A stretch of DNA of 64,000 nucleotides from Galaxea fascicularis (lineage: Eukaryota > Cnidaria > Anthozoa > Scleractinia > Euphylliidae). A program made the translations under genes and the position numbers. Where the stretch lies: assembly GCA_948470475.1 (NCBI GenBank), contig OX419336.1, forward strand, positions 2,413,501 through 2,477,500. Reading direction: 5' to 3'. Positions 35,801 to 45,500 of the stretch are shown here, in pieces (positions within the stretch are counted from its first letter, which is position 1; the number at the start of each line of letters is the position of its first letter). The notes under the pieces were generated by a model that did no database searches, had not been told where the DNA came from, and was given only the letters and a program-made list of their open reading frames with translations.

Positions 35801-37415
35801 TTGTTTTTACACTCTTATGTGTCGGAGTAAAATTTCTATTAGCAGATTATACCTTTTTCAAGAGAGTGTGGACACCTGACAATTTTGTAATCTGTTGTCT
35901 TTTCCCTTGCAACGTCCCAGTTATCTTTTCGCTGAACTCTGTTATTGTTGACATGTTGTCTCGCAGCTTGTCCATCTCCTCTTCCATTTTCTTGAAATCA
36001 TGTTTCATCTACAGACAGGAGAAGATAACAAACATTGCGAGATGTTTCTCAATTTCTTTGTAGCATCAGGGAGTAGAGGTATGAGAAGAGTGGTAGGGTG
36101 GCGACTGTACTTTGCTTTATGTCAATTTGTCTGTTGCCTCACAAAGGCTGTTTTTGTTTTAACCTAGTTTCCAGCCACATTTTCTAGATTGCACCCCGGA
36201 CAACTATGATTAAGTTATATTACCTTTAAATTACTTACCTTCCTTATGGTGTCAGTGGCACTGATAAACTTGTTGTAGTTTTCGTAAACCAGAGTCTGCA
36301 TTTCACTGTCTAAAGATCTGATTTCTGAAAACAGAGGTTTCAGTGTCATGTATTGGCTTTCCACTTGGATTACACTCATGAGGGTTGGGGGGGGGAGAGG
36401 GGAGGGGAGGGGGTGAGGGTTCAACAAATTAAAGATTATGTTCAGCTTGTTCTCTATGAAAAACTGTGCTGTTCATCCTAAAAGCAGCTGTAGAAATAAT
36501 TTTTAGTGTCAGTGGAAATCATCAATGATTTGATCATATTAGTACTAACTGACTATTTTGATCCACAAACAAATTCTGCTGAGTTATTCTTACAATTTTA
36601 GATACGTCTGGTCTAGTGTTCTTACAAAATTGAAAAACCAAGTTTGAAGTTATAAAAGTTTTGTTTGGTAAAAGACTGTTTATGCTTAATCAGATGCTGA
36701 TTCATATGTAATAACTCCCAATACTAAATATATGGGATTAAATCCTTACGTTTAGAAATATCTGCCTCTTTATCCAACAACTCTGTTAATGATTTTTCTT
36801 TGAATAGTTTCTCCAAATAGTCCTCTGGCTTGAAGTGGGCTCCATTGATGTCACAATAATCTATAGCAGTCGTATTACCAGACTCATCACCAACTCCATA
36901 ATACATCTTTAACATCCCACGACGTTGACGGTGCCTCAACCGTGCCATATCTCCCTCTTCTTCTGCTGTAACAAATTTACCTCAAGCTCAACAAGTAAAT
37001 TCTCTGTTATAGTAACCACACATCATATCACTAATAAAGCTTGTTGTGAGGACATAGTGATGTTAATTGACAATTTCACCATGCTCATCACATAACATGT
37101 TGTTTTGACCTGGGAAAAAAACATTCGTTCCTGGGAGCAAAAAACAGCTTGTTTTTCTATTCTTTATTAATGACATCTGCTTGGGCTAAACTGCAGAATA
37201 CCCTGCCACCTATAAATTTGACCGTGAATAGGGAGTGTTGTTACATTTCTCATTCTTCAAACGATCCCCCTACAAGAAGACAATGGTGGCCACAAGTGGC
37301 TGCGAGTAAATTTAAAGTACATTCTTATTCTTCAGACTCTTATCTTACATGTAAATGAGCCTTTTTCTGATGTTATTTGTAATAATTACTACTTACCTTC
37401 CACCTTCTCCTCCAT
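19003..37415 (-). CDS. VPS51: VPS51 subunit of the GARP/EARP tethering complexes (3' end incomplete)
   Basis: VPS51 joins VPS52, VPS53 and either VPS54 (GARP) or VPS50 (EARP). These tether endosome-derived vesicles at the trans-Golgi or recycling endosomes, and VPS51 links the complex to SNAREs. Twenty-one exons were placed from the start codon at 37415 to 19003. Exons 1-19 chain without a phase break, and the translation follows human VPS51 in order, with landmark matches [53 protein letters not shown] and SVLTGIIKI. Two parts are missing. One is a short linker (length 1 mod 3) between exon 19 and exon 20. The other is the last exon after GAG AA at 19003. Introns are loaded with repeats. It is divergent from DCTN1. 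Confidence 0.95.
19116..23105. other. VPS51 introns after exons 19 and 20: mostly repeats
   Basis: Apart from exon 20, I see poly-A runs at 19327-19352 and 20279-20293, and the MITE at 21050-21469. No exon for the Ser-rich linker expected between exons 19 and 20 could be recognised. The 147-codon plus-strand ORF at 20643-21086 runs into the MITE and has no splice or family support. From 22910 to 23105 there is a GC-richer stretch with CTTTAAAAAGG that might be retroelement remains. Confidence 0.4.
21050..21469. mobile_element. MITE, 420 bp
   Basis: The left end TAGGCTTTTGTACATTATGC and the right end GCATAATGTACAAAAGCCTA are perfect inverted repeats. Degenerate CTCACTAAAATGCTC-type sequences occur just inside both arms. 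It is in a VPS51 intron. There is no ORF of note. Confidence 0.75.
23106..23211. mobile_element. Short MITE with TTTCACTCCT ends, 106 bp
   Basis: The ends are TAACCCTTTCACTCCT and AGGAGTGAAAGGGTTA, perfect 16 bp inverted repeats. The interior includes GACAGTGCCAAATGGCACTT, itself palindromic. From memory, this sequence type is very abundant in cnidarian genomes. Confidence 0.75.
23425..23956. repeat. Near-perfect 532 bp palindrome
   Basis: Arms of about 262 bp (23425-23686 and 23695-23956) are reverse complements with only two mismatches that I can find (CGATAT against CGTTAT, and CCAGTG against CCATTG). They surround a loop of about 8 bases. The outer end is 7 bp from the donor of VPS51 exon 19 (23964). 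A 16 bp direct repeat TTTACACAAACCTGAA lies at 23381-23396 and 23953-23968; the right copy contains the exon 19 donor. Nothing is encoded. It may be a very recent foldback insertion, a template-switch event or an assembly fold-back error. Confidence 0.9.
24409..24614 (-). repeat. Source block of the reversed VPS51 exon duplication
   Basis: This is VPS51 exon 18 (24503-24550) with 64 bp of upstream and 94 bp of downstream intron. It is matched at about 97% by the plus strand at 18341-18546. Similarity stops abruptly at both ends. This copy is taken as the original because it is in phase with exons 17 and 19. Confidence 0.88.
24855..25051 (-). repeat. 23 bp tandem repeat containing a splice donor
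   Basis: Read on the minus strand from 25051, units of 23 bp follow the pattern GTCTCATTGCGCATGTCAGTA plus two bases, about 8.5 copies with one partial unit. The first unit covers the last 14 bases of VPS51 exon 17 and its donor (CGCAG|GTCAGT). Later units repeat this coding-to-donor boundary; the fourth keeps a full CGCAG|GTTAGT donor. Confidence 0.85.
26745..26818. repeat. Inverted repeat near the 3' end of VPS51 intron 12
   Basis: About 70 bp (with GCTCGCGCATG, CCACGATGTTT and AGGAAACATTGTTGC) is about 80% identical to the reverse complement of 28421-28492. It lies 83 bp from the exon 13 acceptor. Confidence 0.65.
28421..28492. repeat. Inverted repeat near the 5' end of VPS51 intron 12
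   Basis: This is the partner of 26745-26818 in opposite orientation (GCAACAATGTTTCCT, ACATCGTGG, CATGCGCGAGC). It lies about 54 bp inside the intron from the exon 12 donor. Confidence 0.65.
28547..34420 (-). CDS. VPS51: VPS51 exons 7-12: middle region
   Basis: Exons: 34332-34420, 33450-33538, 32708-32757, 31303-31406, 31058-31172 and 28547-28647. Matches to human VPS51 include [17 protein letters not shown] and [17 protein letters not shown]. Exon 12 gives [15 protein letters not shown], one of the best conserved stretches. Exon 8 ends in a GC donor (GAAG|GCAAGT), so the intron at 33449-32758 is GC-AG. Exon 9 (50 bp) is the least conserved and encodes an acidic linker. Intron 11 (28648-31057) houses the 1.65 kb TIR element. 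Confidence 0.92.
29224..29559 (+). pseudogene. RecQ-like DNA helicase N-terminal fragment
   Basis: This is a 111-codon frame from ATG to TAA. It shows the RecQ Q-motif region ([12 protein letters not shown]), Walker A in [14 protein letters not shown] (GxGKS) and motif Ia in [14 protein letters not shown] full RecQ core needs about 350 residues and motifs II to VI (DExH and onward), which are absent. Reading stops at the junction with Penelope-like sequence, so helicase activity is not expected. The frame itself is undamaged, suggesting young age or selection on the fragment. Confidence 0.8.
29560..30250 (+). mobile_element. Penelope-like retrotransposon fragment (reverse transcriptase C-terminal part)
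   Basis: Open frame from about 29564 to 30054: [11 protein letters not shown] (catalytic YxDD box of the reverse transcriptase), [43 protein letters not shown] and [16 protein letters not shown], all characteristic of Penelope-like elements. After a frameshift near 30040 the product continues in another frame as [20 protein letters not shown] and [11 protein letters not shown]. The 5' part and the GIY-YIG endonuclease are missing, so the copy is dead. Confidence 0.82.
31547..32044. mobile_element. MITE with ~100 bp inverted arms, 498 bp
   Basis: Left TAGACCTTTTCACGGTTTCT with GATGCCATCTTTGTTGG pairs with the reversed right end TAGACCTTTTCATGGTTCCT with GATGCCATCTTTGTTGG. Similarity continues past AACATGGCTAAAAGT. 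It is in VPS51 intron 9 (between exons 10 and 9). Confidence 0.75.
32792..33095. mobile_element. Foldback element with two opposed tRNA-like heads (copy C)
   Basis: The arms (ATCGTCACAGTTATGAACAC...GTGTTCATAACTACGAT) enclose two tRNA-like units in opposite directions. The plus unit at about 32967-33022 has CTCAGTTGGAAGAGCACTGC (A box) and GGTCATGGGTTCATAATTC (B box). The minus unit at about 32875-32930 is its inverted copy. It belongs with copies A and B. Confidence 0.7.
33620..33722. mobile_element. Small inverted-repeat element
   Basis: CATGGGAAAATCTCAAACTG on the left pairs with the reversed right arm CGGGAAAATCTCAGACATTG, and CTTGCTGTATTGACC pairs with TTTGCTGCATTGACC. Confidence 0.5.
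33881..34074. mobile_element. MITE, 194 bp
   Basis: The arms are GGACATTTGCATGAATCATG / CATCATGCAAATGTGC, continuing through CCATTTGACTACAACTACCA and its complement. It is in the VPS51 intron between exons 7 and 8. Confidence 0.7.
34460..34721. mobile_element. MITE family TTATTATATCTCTCAGTTAG, copy 1
   Basis: It starts TTATTATATCTCTCAGTTAG and ends CTCGGTTAGTAAGAGGT. The interior (TGTGACTGGTCAATTTAGCG, CGGTCCGTACTGTAAGTTAC, TTGGGCCATAAAT) is shared in reverse orientation with 50132-50414. This copy is in VPS51, the other in DCTN1. Confidence 0.75.
35106..37415 (-). CDS. VPS51: VPS51 exons 1-6: N-terminal coiled-coil region
   Basis: Exons: 37397-37415 (MEEKVE), 36750-36965, 36239-36324, 35853-36008, 35583-35656 and 35106-35238. 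The protein opens with a short acidic stretch, then [10 protein letters not shown] and [13 protein letters not shown], both diagnostic for VPS51. The helical N-terminal region that bundles with the other GARP subunits follows ([19 protein letters not shown], then [31 protein letters not shown], and [19 protein letters not shown]). All donors are GT and phases run 1-1-0-0-2-0. Confidence 0.95.
36382..36420 (+). repeat. G-rich tract, potential quadruplex
   Basis: Four or more G runs (GGGTTGGGGGGGGGAGAGGG, then GAGGGGAGGGGG) lie on the plus strand, so the VPS51 transcript is C-rich here. It is in the intron just upstream of exon 3. Confidence 0.5.
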
Positions 37416-37719
37416 CTTGAATATTTATTTTGAGGCTTGGCTACAAAGCGTAAGGCAGTGGAATTTTCTAGGGAGGACTCGTAGGGGAACAACTGTCCGG
37501 AGTAGAGACGTTTAGCAAGGGGAGCATAGACTGGAAACGAAAACAAATATTGGATCGTGAGCATGCGCGTTTGCTCGAACCGCCATGTTGGTTAGGGAAG
37601 GTCTGTTCGAAGATGAAATGTAGGATTTCTTCTCCATACAATTACGTCTTGTTTATACGAACGCTGCTTTAGTTTGTACTGGTCAAATCTACGTTGGTCA
37701 ATCTTTGGTCGAGAGCAAA
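37416..37719. promoter_or_regulatory. Bidirectional promoter of VPS51 and DCTN1
   Basis: This 304 bp gap separates the two start codons, so it holds both 5' UTRs and the shared promoter. It is relatively GC-rich and has CCGCCATGTTGG at 37580-37591, a good YY1 site. No TATA box is seen. This is typical of divergent housekeeping genes. Confidence 0.6.
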
Positions 37720-39540
37720 ATGTCGGGGCCCAACACCAAAGTTGGCATGAGAGTAGAGATTGTCGGCAAAGGTTTGGTTGGTACAGTAGCCTATGTTGGT
37801 GCCACAATGTTTGCCTCTGGGAAGTGGATTGGCGTGATTTTGGATGAACCCAAGGGAAAAAACGATGGAACAGGTTGGGTGATGTGACAGGCTTAGTGTT
37901 GGTTCTTATGTAAGGTTAAAATTAGTCTGAACTGGACAAGTTACATTTTCAGCTGATCTTTAGTTAACTGACTTGAAGATTAAAAAGAAAATATGTAAAC
38001 TTTGTTACATGTTACTACCTTTTTTTCTGATATAAAATTTTTTCGGAACACTCTTTTAGTTTTGTGAGTAGTATTCATTTTAGCTAAACTACAGAATACA
38101 GGGCCACTTATTCACATACTATTGAATAACAATGGTGCCCATTGTGATATGCTTCGTTCTACAAAAGCCTCCGACACATGTAAACGAGGTGGACCAACGT
38201 GGCCCTGTATTCTGTAGTTGCTCCGTATTTCATGTTACACCAAGTTATTTAAAATTTCCATATACAGGGGTTTCGTTAAGTTTTTGTGGAGGAGGTCAGT
38301 GGGGTTTTTCAGCTGGGCACTGTTAGTTTTTTCATAAAAGAAGGTAAGAAGAGAAGACGAAAACAGCTGGGCAAATTGATGGCTAAGTCTTTTCACAGCC
38401 AGTCAATTTGCCCCGTGCCCAGCCCTTAATGAACCCCCTGCATATACTTCATATTTTATGGTACTGAAATGCTCTATTATCTTTTTGTTAGTTCAGGGAA
38501 AAGAATATTTCAAATGCACTGAGAACCATGGAATATTTGTTCGGCAGTCCCAGATAGCTGTGCTTGAAGATATGCCCTCTTCACCCATGGCTCCTCGTGG
38601 CTCGGCTTCCCGTTCCAGTCTTGGAGGTGGCTCATCAATTCCAATGCCTTCATCAATGAAAAAAGAAAAGGTAGAAGCTCAATTCCTTCCTTTCTTTATT
38701 ACCCTATGTAAATTTGAACATCTGTTTCAAGTGATAATAATAAAGACATCAAATTAATTTGAAGGAGTGTGTGGAATAAGACCTAAAGTGGCTTTTAATG
38801 ATGTAATGTCAAATTCTCCTTGTAATTTGTGAGCATATACGAGGTAATCTGGAAGGAGAATCTGGCAATTTATCAGAATTCACTTTGGACATTTTTTTTC
38901 AGGCACCCCTTCATTTGTTTTGTTGTTTGTTTTCTGTTACATTGCAGACATACATGTAGTTCCACGATAAGAAAAAAAACTTAACTTACATATGAATCCT
39001 AACCCAAGGTAATGTTGTCTAAGTAACTTTCCACTGGCTGAATTTATGATTGAGACATATCTTCTGCCTGCAGCAAACTTGAGCAATGAAGGGTAGCTAG
39101 TCTGACAATTCGGCCATGTATAAATACAGGAAAACAGATGGATAATCTCTCATTAGATGAACTATCTCAGATGAATTATCAGGTGAACTACCCTTCTTTA
39201 CCCACATTCATCCCAGATACATGATCTGTCTCTAGCACAAATTCACCCATTCTTGCATTTTTGAGTTCAGTCAGTATTTACTTCACTCTATGCACTTTCT
39301 CTCTGTACTGGATTTTAGTCTTTTGGATCAAGAGGCTCTTTAGAGAATGCAGGGAGCAAACCTTCCCCTCCCTCTTCCAAGCTGGCCACACCAAAAACAA
39401 GCATATCATCACCTCCTGAGGTAGCTGATAGTCTTACAAGCAAGTCCCATGGTGTGGGTGCCCCACCTGCAATATCAAATCAGAGAAAGGTCTCAGGACC
39501 AACGATTTCTGCTGATGACTACATGGCACTTCAGAAGAAG
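37720..39540 (+). CDS. DCTN1: DCTN1 exons 1-3: CAP-Gly domain and basic/Ser-rich linker
   Basis: Exons: 37720-37873, 38492-38670 and 39319-39540. The CAP-Gly domain spans about residues 8-75 and is split by intron 1 right after GKNDGT (the GKNDG motif at residues 46-50 that binds EEY/F tails of tubulin, EB1 and CLIP-170). It ends with [18 protein letters not shown] Ser/Pro-rich, basic region follows (SMKKEK, then SSPPE), which in other animals tunes microtubule affinity and is alternatively spliced. Exons 2 and 3 are in phase 0 at their 3' ends, so exon 3 can be skipped in frame. Confidence 0.96.
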
Positions 39541-42500
39541 GTAAGCAGGAACTATATTTTGATGGCATGTTTTGTGTTAAGTCTTGTCTGATTTGATTGT
39601 AATTCCCTTATCAGAGGACACTTCTAAAGGACCTGCTGTTTCAAGTTATTTTGTGGCTGTTTGCTATGTAGCACTTGACATGTTTATTACAGAGAAAGAA
39701 ACGTTAATGATAGTTGTTGCCAGTAGTAGGCGGAGGTTGTTTCCTCCCTTGAGTAGCCCTACATGTACAGTACCGCTCAAGAGTAAGTTGACAGTCCCTC
39801 TAAACTCAACCTTCGCGACTCGATCCTCTATCCTCGATACTCGAACGCTTCGAGTACCGAGGCTCGAGTCAAGTGCATCAAGTATCAGGGAAGCGCTTCG
39901 AGTTTTGCGTCATCAGTTTTCCACACATCTCATCTTAAGGAGAGTCCACAGTACAGTTCATTTTGAAGTAAAAGGCTTTCAACAGTGTACCGCTTACCAT
40001 GGAGATTTTTGTGGGGTTATGTTTTCTGACATATCTTTAGCCCTCTTGTTTTGCTGTGTTTGTTTTGAGGGAAGCTTCAAGGCAGGGCATACATAAGTCA
40101 TCCTGAGTTATGTGAGTTTAGAAAAATGTTGTCTTTATCTGAGGTTTAAGATTTTACTGCTGTGCTAAATCACAGTGGCCACACATACATGAAGAAATAA
40201 TTATTTATTTAACTCAAGCTAATGAACATGTCACTGAAAAAACCTTAAAACATTTTAAATATGCCTGTAGGTTATTGAAAAGGAGAAAGCCGTTATTGAT
40301 CTGGAGGAGAAGCTGGAAACCTTGAAGAGCAAACGACAAGAGGATAAGGCCAAAATGAAAGAACTGGAAAAAGCAAGAATGCAACTAGAACAGGTTGAGT
40401 TTAATATTGTAATGCTTCTTATAATGATCTATCTACAATGTACAGGTGTAAATGGAATAATTGACAATTATTCACCAAAGTGGAGGTGAATAGTTGTGGA
40501 TAATGACCAAGCCACAAAGCAGCGAGGTGAATATCCACCATATTCACCAACACAGAGGTGAATAATAATTATTTAAGTATATACCCCACAAGCTGAATAA
40601 CTGAATAACCTCTCTGGAAACTGAAACGGGAGGCCTTTTTGTTTCTCTTTGGCTTCGCAGAGGTGAACAGTACTTTGCTAATCACTTCTGAGTTAACCAA
40701 TCAGAATGTGCAAAAAGCACTCTTCACTTGTATGGTATATACTAATACCTATAATACCTATTGTTTCTTCAACTGCTGTGTTGCCACATTAAAATATAAT
40801 CAAAGGGAAACCAAATAAACTGTAAGCATCTTGAAAAGTGTTAGTGTTGTTTTGTTTAATGTTATCTGTTACTCAGATACTCAGAGCTGTAAGGTGTCCT
40901 GATGATCACACCTTTGATTTTGCTATTATTCATTATTTTAATACCAAGGTTATTCATTTGACAAACATATGAAAGTAGTTTCCATGTCAGTTAGATGTTT
41001 GTTGAATATTTGCCATGATAAATTAACATGTAAATTTTGTTATTGAACATTCACTTGATAGGCATAGACAAAAAATGTTTGATCAGTCTAACTGTTACCT
41101 GGAAACCACCAACATTAATAATTATTGTTTCGTCATGAAGTCTAAAAATTTAGTGTTATTGCTTTCTATGTCTTTATGTTTCAAGGTGGTGACAAATTTA
41201 ACTGTTTCCACTTCTAAGCTTTAAATCATCATCAGTTTCCTTCAAGACAGAGAATGATGTAATTTGTAGGTGGATCTAACAGTCTATGTGTACCAAACGG
41301 TGATGTTTGTCTCGACAGAATTAAAATGTCACTGTAAAAAAATAATTAACTTAACTTGAAAATAAATTTTCTTTGTCTCCTAACCCTAATTTTGAATAAT
41401 TAGGCTTAGGAGACAAAGGGATTTGAGAATCAACCTTGGTTAAAAATTTTTACCTGAATTTAATTTTTACCTGTAACATCACCACCAGCTGTTCTTTTGT
41501 CAATAAACCCTATCACAAACCAGTTTTTGTGTTTAGATGTTACTGACAGGTTTGGGCTGCAAAAGGTTCATTTGGAGCAAATAAATATTGTCCCTCCAGT
41601 ATAAGAGTTAATGCTGCTAAGTTTAATCCCTCTTCTTACAGTCTCCAATTTTTTTACAGTAGTTTGGCACTATTTTGTAAATTGATATTACTAGTAATGT
41701 GACAGTTGGTCTCATATGTCATAATTATTTGAGCTTTTCAGCTGTCTGATGCTGCTCAATGTTGTTGTTTTTTTGTATGATTGTAAGATTTCACTGCTTG
41801 ATAATTTATTGCCTTAGATGCAAGAATATAAAACACGATGGCAAGAGGCACAAAGAGATTTGCAAACTCAGTTGAATACTGCAAAAAAGGTAAGACTGAA
41901 TTGCTTCACAGTAATACAGTTTTCTTGATGTTTTTCAAGTTGTATAGCCTTTCATTTGAAACACTTGTCTTACTAGTAACTCATTCAGTTTCATTACTAA
42001 TCATAAGAAAATTGGGGATCAGATGCATGATACTGTGAATTCTTTGTAGTTTAGAAAGCAATAAATTATTTTGCATATATTAGGCTGCAGAAGGCGTGAA
42101 AATATTGATATGTCATTTGAACCCCAAACCTATGCTTCAGTTTTGCAAAAAGCACTCAATAAGCCTGTTGGAGAAGCCTTACAGCCTAAAATGCATTAAA
42201 AATCAGATGTTTCAGGGTTTTATGTCTATCATCTACATGTAGCAATAATTTTGTTTGGCAGCTCTTAGGTTTCTACTGCCAAAGAACTCCATGTCTTGCA
42301 CCCAGGGGCAGACAGTCGTTTGCATGTTTGTGTGGCCATCTGCTGCTGGAAAGCGCATGACCTCAACGACAATTTGGGATTAATAGGTACGAGTGATTTT
42401 GAAAGTTCTCAAAATTGCATGAGCCTTTAGGTGAGTGCAATTTGAGAACTTTCAAAATCACGTGTATCTATTAATCACGAATTGTACGAGAAGGTTGTGC

Positions 42501-45500
42501 GATTTTTTATTTATAGTAGATTCAACAAAATTATGAACTTATGCACCATTGTCATGGAAACTTAATAGATACTCCTATGGAGTACTATTTGGGATTAATT
42601 GTACTGCTCTCGACCAATCAGAATTGAGTAATTTTGTTAATTGCTGTAATTTTTACAGGAACTGAAAGAATTGACTGAAAATCGTCAAGAACACAGTGAC
42701 GAATTAACAGAGCTTCAAGAGGCAGTTGAAATGGCAACCCTAGACAAAGAAATGGCTGAAGAAAGGGTATTTTATGTCATTGTGTTATGGCTTGGGTATG
42801 AAAGATGAGAATCATTTACAATGATATTGTTTTCAATGTAACTGTCATTGAAATTAAAATTTTTTAGTTGGAATCCCTTCAACAAGAAAATGACCAGCTG
42901 AAAGACAAACTTGAAGAAGTCACTCTGGACCTAGAAATTCTTAAGAATGAAGTCAGTGAGGGAGGTAAGATCCCTTGTTGCAAGGAATACATGTGTCTCC
43001 TGGAAGACTGGGTTTGTTTTGATCTGTATGTTATAAGGCGCTAATCAACAGGGTACAATCTCCCTCATTCAACTTATGATAGTGCAGATCCTGCAACTAT
43101 AAGAGAAATCACATGACTTTGTAATGTTTGTTCTTGGAATTTTTACTGTTGTATTGCAATGGCAATTGAAAAGAGTGTTATAGTATACATTTCATTTGTG
43201 TAAAGTCCATGCCATATATCCAGTAGCAGACTATCTTACTCACAAATAAGGTGCCATACATAGCAAGCTGTGAAAGAAGTTATAGATAAGGGGTTACACT
43301 GCCCAGTGCTGGAGATATTTTTCCAATGGTTTAGGAACTTGTATCATTTTTGTCCATAGCAAGACTTGCTCCACTTTGAAGTGTTTTGTGCAACTTGTGT
43401 TATTGTGCTGTCTGGCAGCAATGCATTGCACAGTGTGCATTTCCAGTGAAACACCCCCATAGTGCAAATTTAATCAGTTGATGCTATGTTACAGTCAACG
43501 CGCTTCACGCATGAACGCACAACTGCAAACATTCATAAAATATTTCATTCACTGATTTGATTTTTCAATTATGAAATGATTCTTCGAACCTTCAGTTGCA
43601 CAATTATAAATCAAATTAAAAGTAGTAAAAAACTCGTGGTAAAATTGAAAATAAGAAATCTGCAGTTATTACAGATGAAAACTATTTTCAAATTATTTTT
43701 CGGCGGAGTGCCGTTGTTTTCGCGCGGGAACAAATGAGCGACTGTGTCACCGCCGCGTTGCGTTTTTAAAATATGCGCTCGTTCGCTCGTAGTTTCATGT
43801 AATAAAACCCAGGATGTGTAGAAATTTCCTTGGTGGAAATTTCCCGAGAATCCTTCTTTTCCAAGCTATTGTGTACTTGAATTGACAAACTAAATACTTT
43901 GCCGCTCTCTTCCTGTTCTATGCACTTTAGAAGATGCAGTTTTTCTTCGTGGATAGCGCTCACTGGAATTCCCGTTCGAACAAACTTAAAATTTTGAGGC
44001 AACAATTCTCCTACTTCGAAAACGATGTCCTGTCGTATTTCTTTAAGCGTTTTGCTTAGATAAGGTTGTGTTCGCTCAACAAACGCAAGAGCGTTGCTGT
44101 TGCCCTCAATCTTTATCTTTATAAGAATTTCCGCCATTTTCAATCGTTTGAGCGCGAAATCTTCAACTGAATGATTCGATTATTTGAAACATGATCCTTA
44201 TCTTTCAATCTCGTGGCGAAGGCATGTCAATCAAATTCATTCAAGAACCATTCACGTGAATATTGGAACCTTACGTCGTCGAGCGTTCATGCGTGAATCG
44301 CGTTGACTGTAATGTTGTATTACTTGTTTAGGAATTGAGGGTGCTGCAGCAAATGCTCAGGTGAAACAACTGGAGCAGCAAAACGGCAGACTGAAGGAAG
44401 CAATCCTGAGGTTAGAAACAACTATTTAGCAACTATGCATTCTTGTGAAACGTGATCTATATAATCCTTCCACTAATTTTGTAGGAATAATAATAATAAT
44501 AATAATAATAATATTAAGTAATAATATTTATTACTTATATTGTGTATTTCTATAAAATTATTAAATATGCATCACAATACAATGTGAAATAAAAATTACA
44601 AATACAAATTACAATAAAACTCCCATACAATTTAAGTGTAAACCTTTCCAAAGAGATGTGTCTCATGCATAGTTTGAAATGTCTGGATATTACTAGTGGC
44701 TCAGATATATACCATGGAATGGAGTTCCACAAAGTAGACACAGCTACCATGAATGAGCAGTCACCCATAGTCTTTTTGGTATTGACCTCTGGTCTTGCAA
44801 GAAGAATGCTGTGAAAAAGGAAGTTTATGGAACAAGTGCAATATTGTTGCAAGTTTAAATAATGAAATGCATGCTTCTCACTGCTGTCAACCCATGCTAC
44901 AGGCTCTTGATTTTAACTGTTCTTTGGGCAAAATGTATTGTTTTTTTCACCTCTGGCATCATCAGCCATCAACTCCAACCTAATACATTAATGTAATAGG
45001 TTGGAGTTTAGCTTCGTGCTGCATGCATTCTTTGAAAATTAATTGTAGCTTTTGAGACTGTCCCTCTGGCCAGGAATTTCCAGTGACTGTGAAAAGGTTG
45101 AGGTGTGGAAGGATATTCTGGAACTGCTTGTTGTGATTCTTAAATTTCTGCTGCCTTCTTGCAACAGTCTAACATCTACTGACTTTGAAATAATATTATT
45201 ATTGCCCTGACTTGCGGTGAAGTCCTGATGTACATGCATATTTTGTGGTTCAACTTTTTCATTGGTTTAAAAATTTTCAAGCCAGTTTAATTTGGATTTT
45301 CCTTTGTCTCAGAACCATTATCATAATATGATACAAAGGAAAACAAGAATTAAACTTGTTTGAGAATTTTTAAACCAAAGAAAAATTTGAAGCACAAGAT
45401 ATATCTCCGTCACCAGTATTGCCGCCTCTATGACTGCTGGTGCTCAATTTTAATGGTAGCCCAGTAGCCAAGGACTAGTAGAAATTTGGTTTGGGATTGT

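Noticed and set aside
39584..40096. 170-codon plus-strand ORF
   Set aside because: It lies in DCTN1 intron 3, begins in the donor region of exon 3's intron, and has no recognisable domain or splice support.
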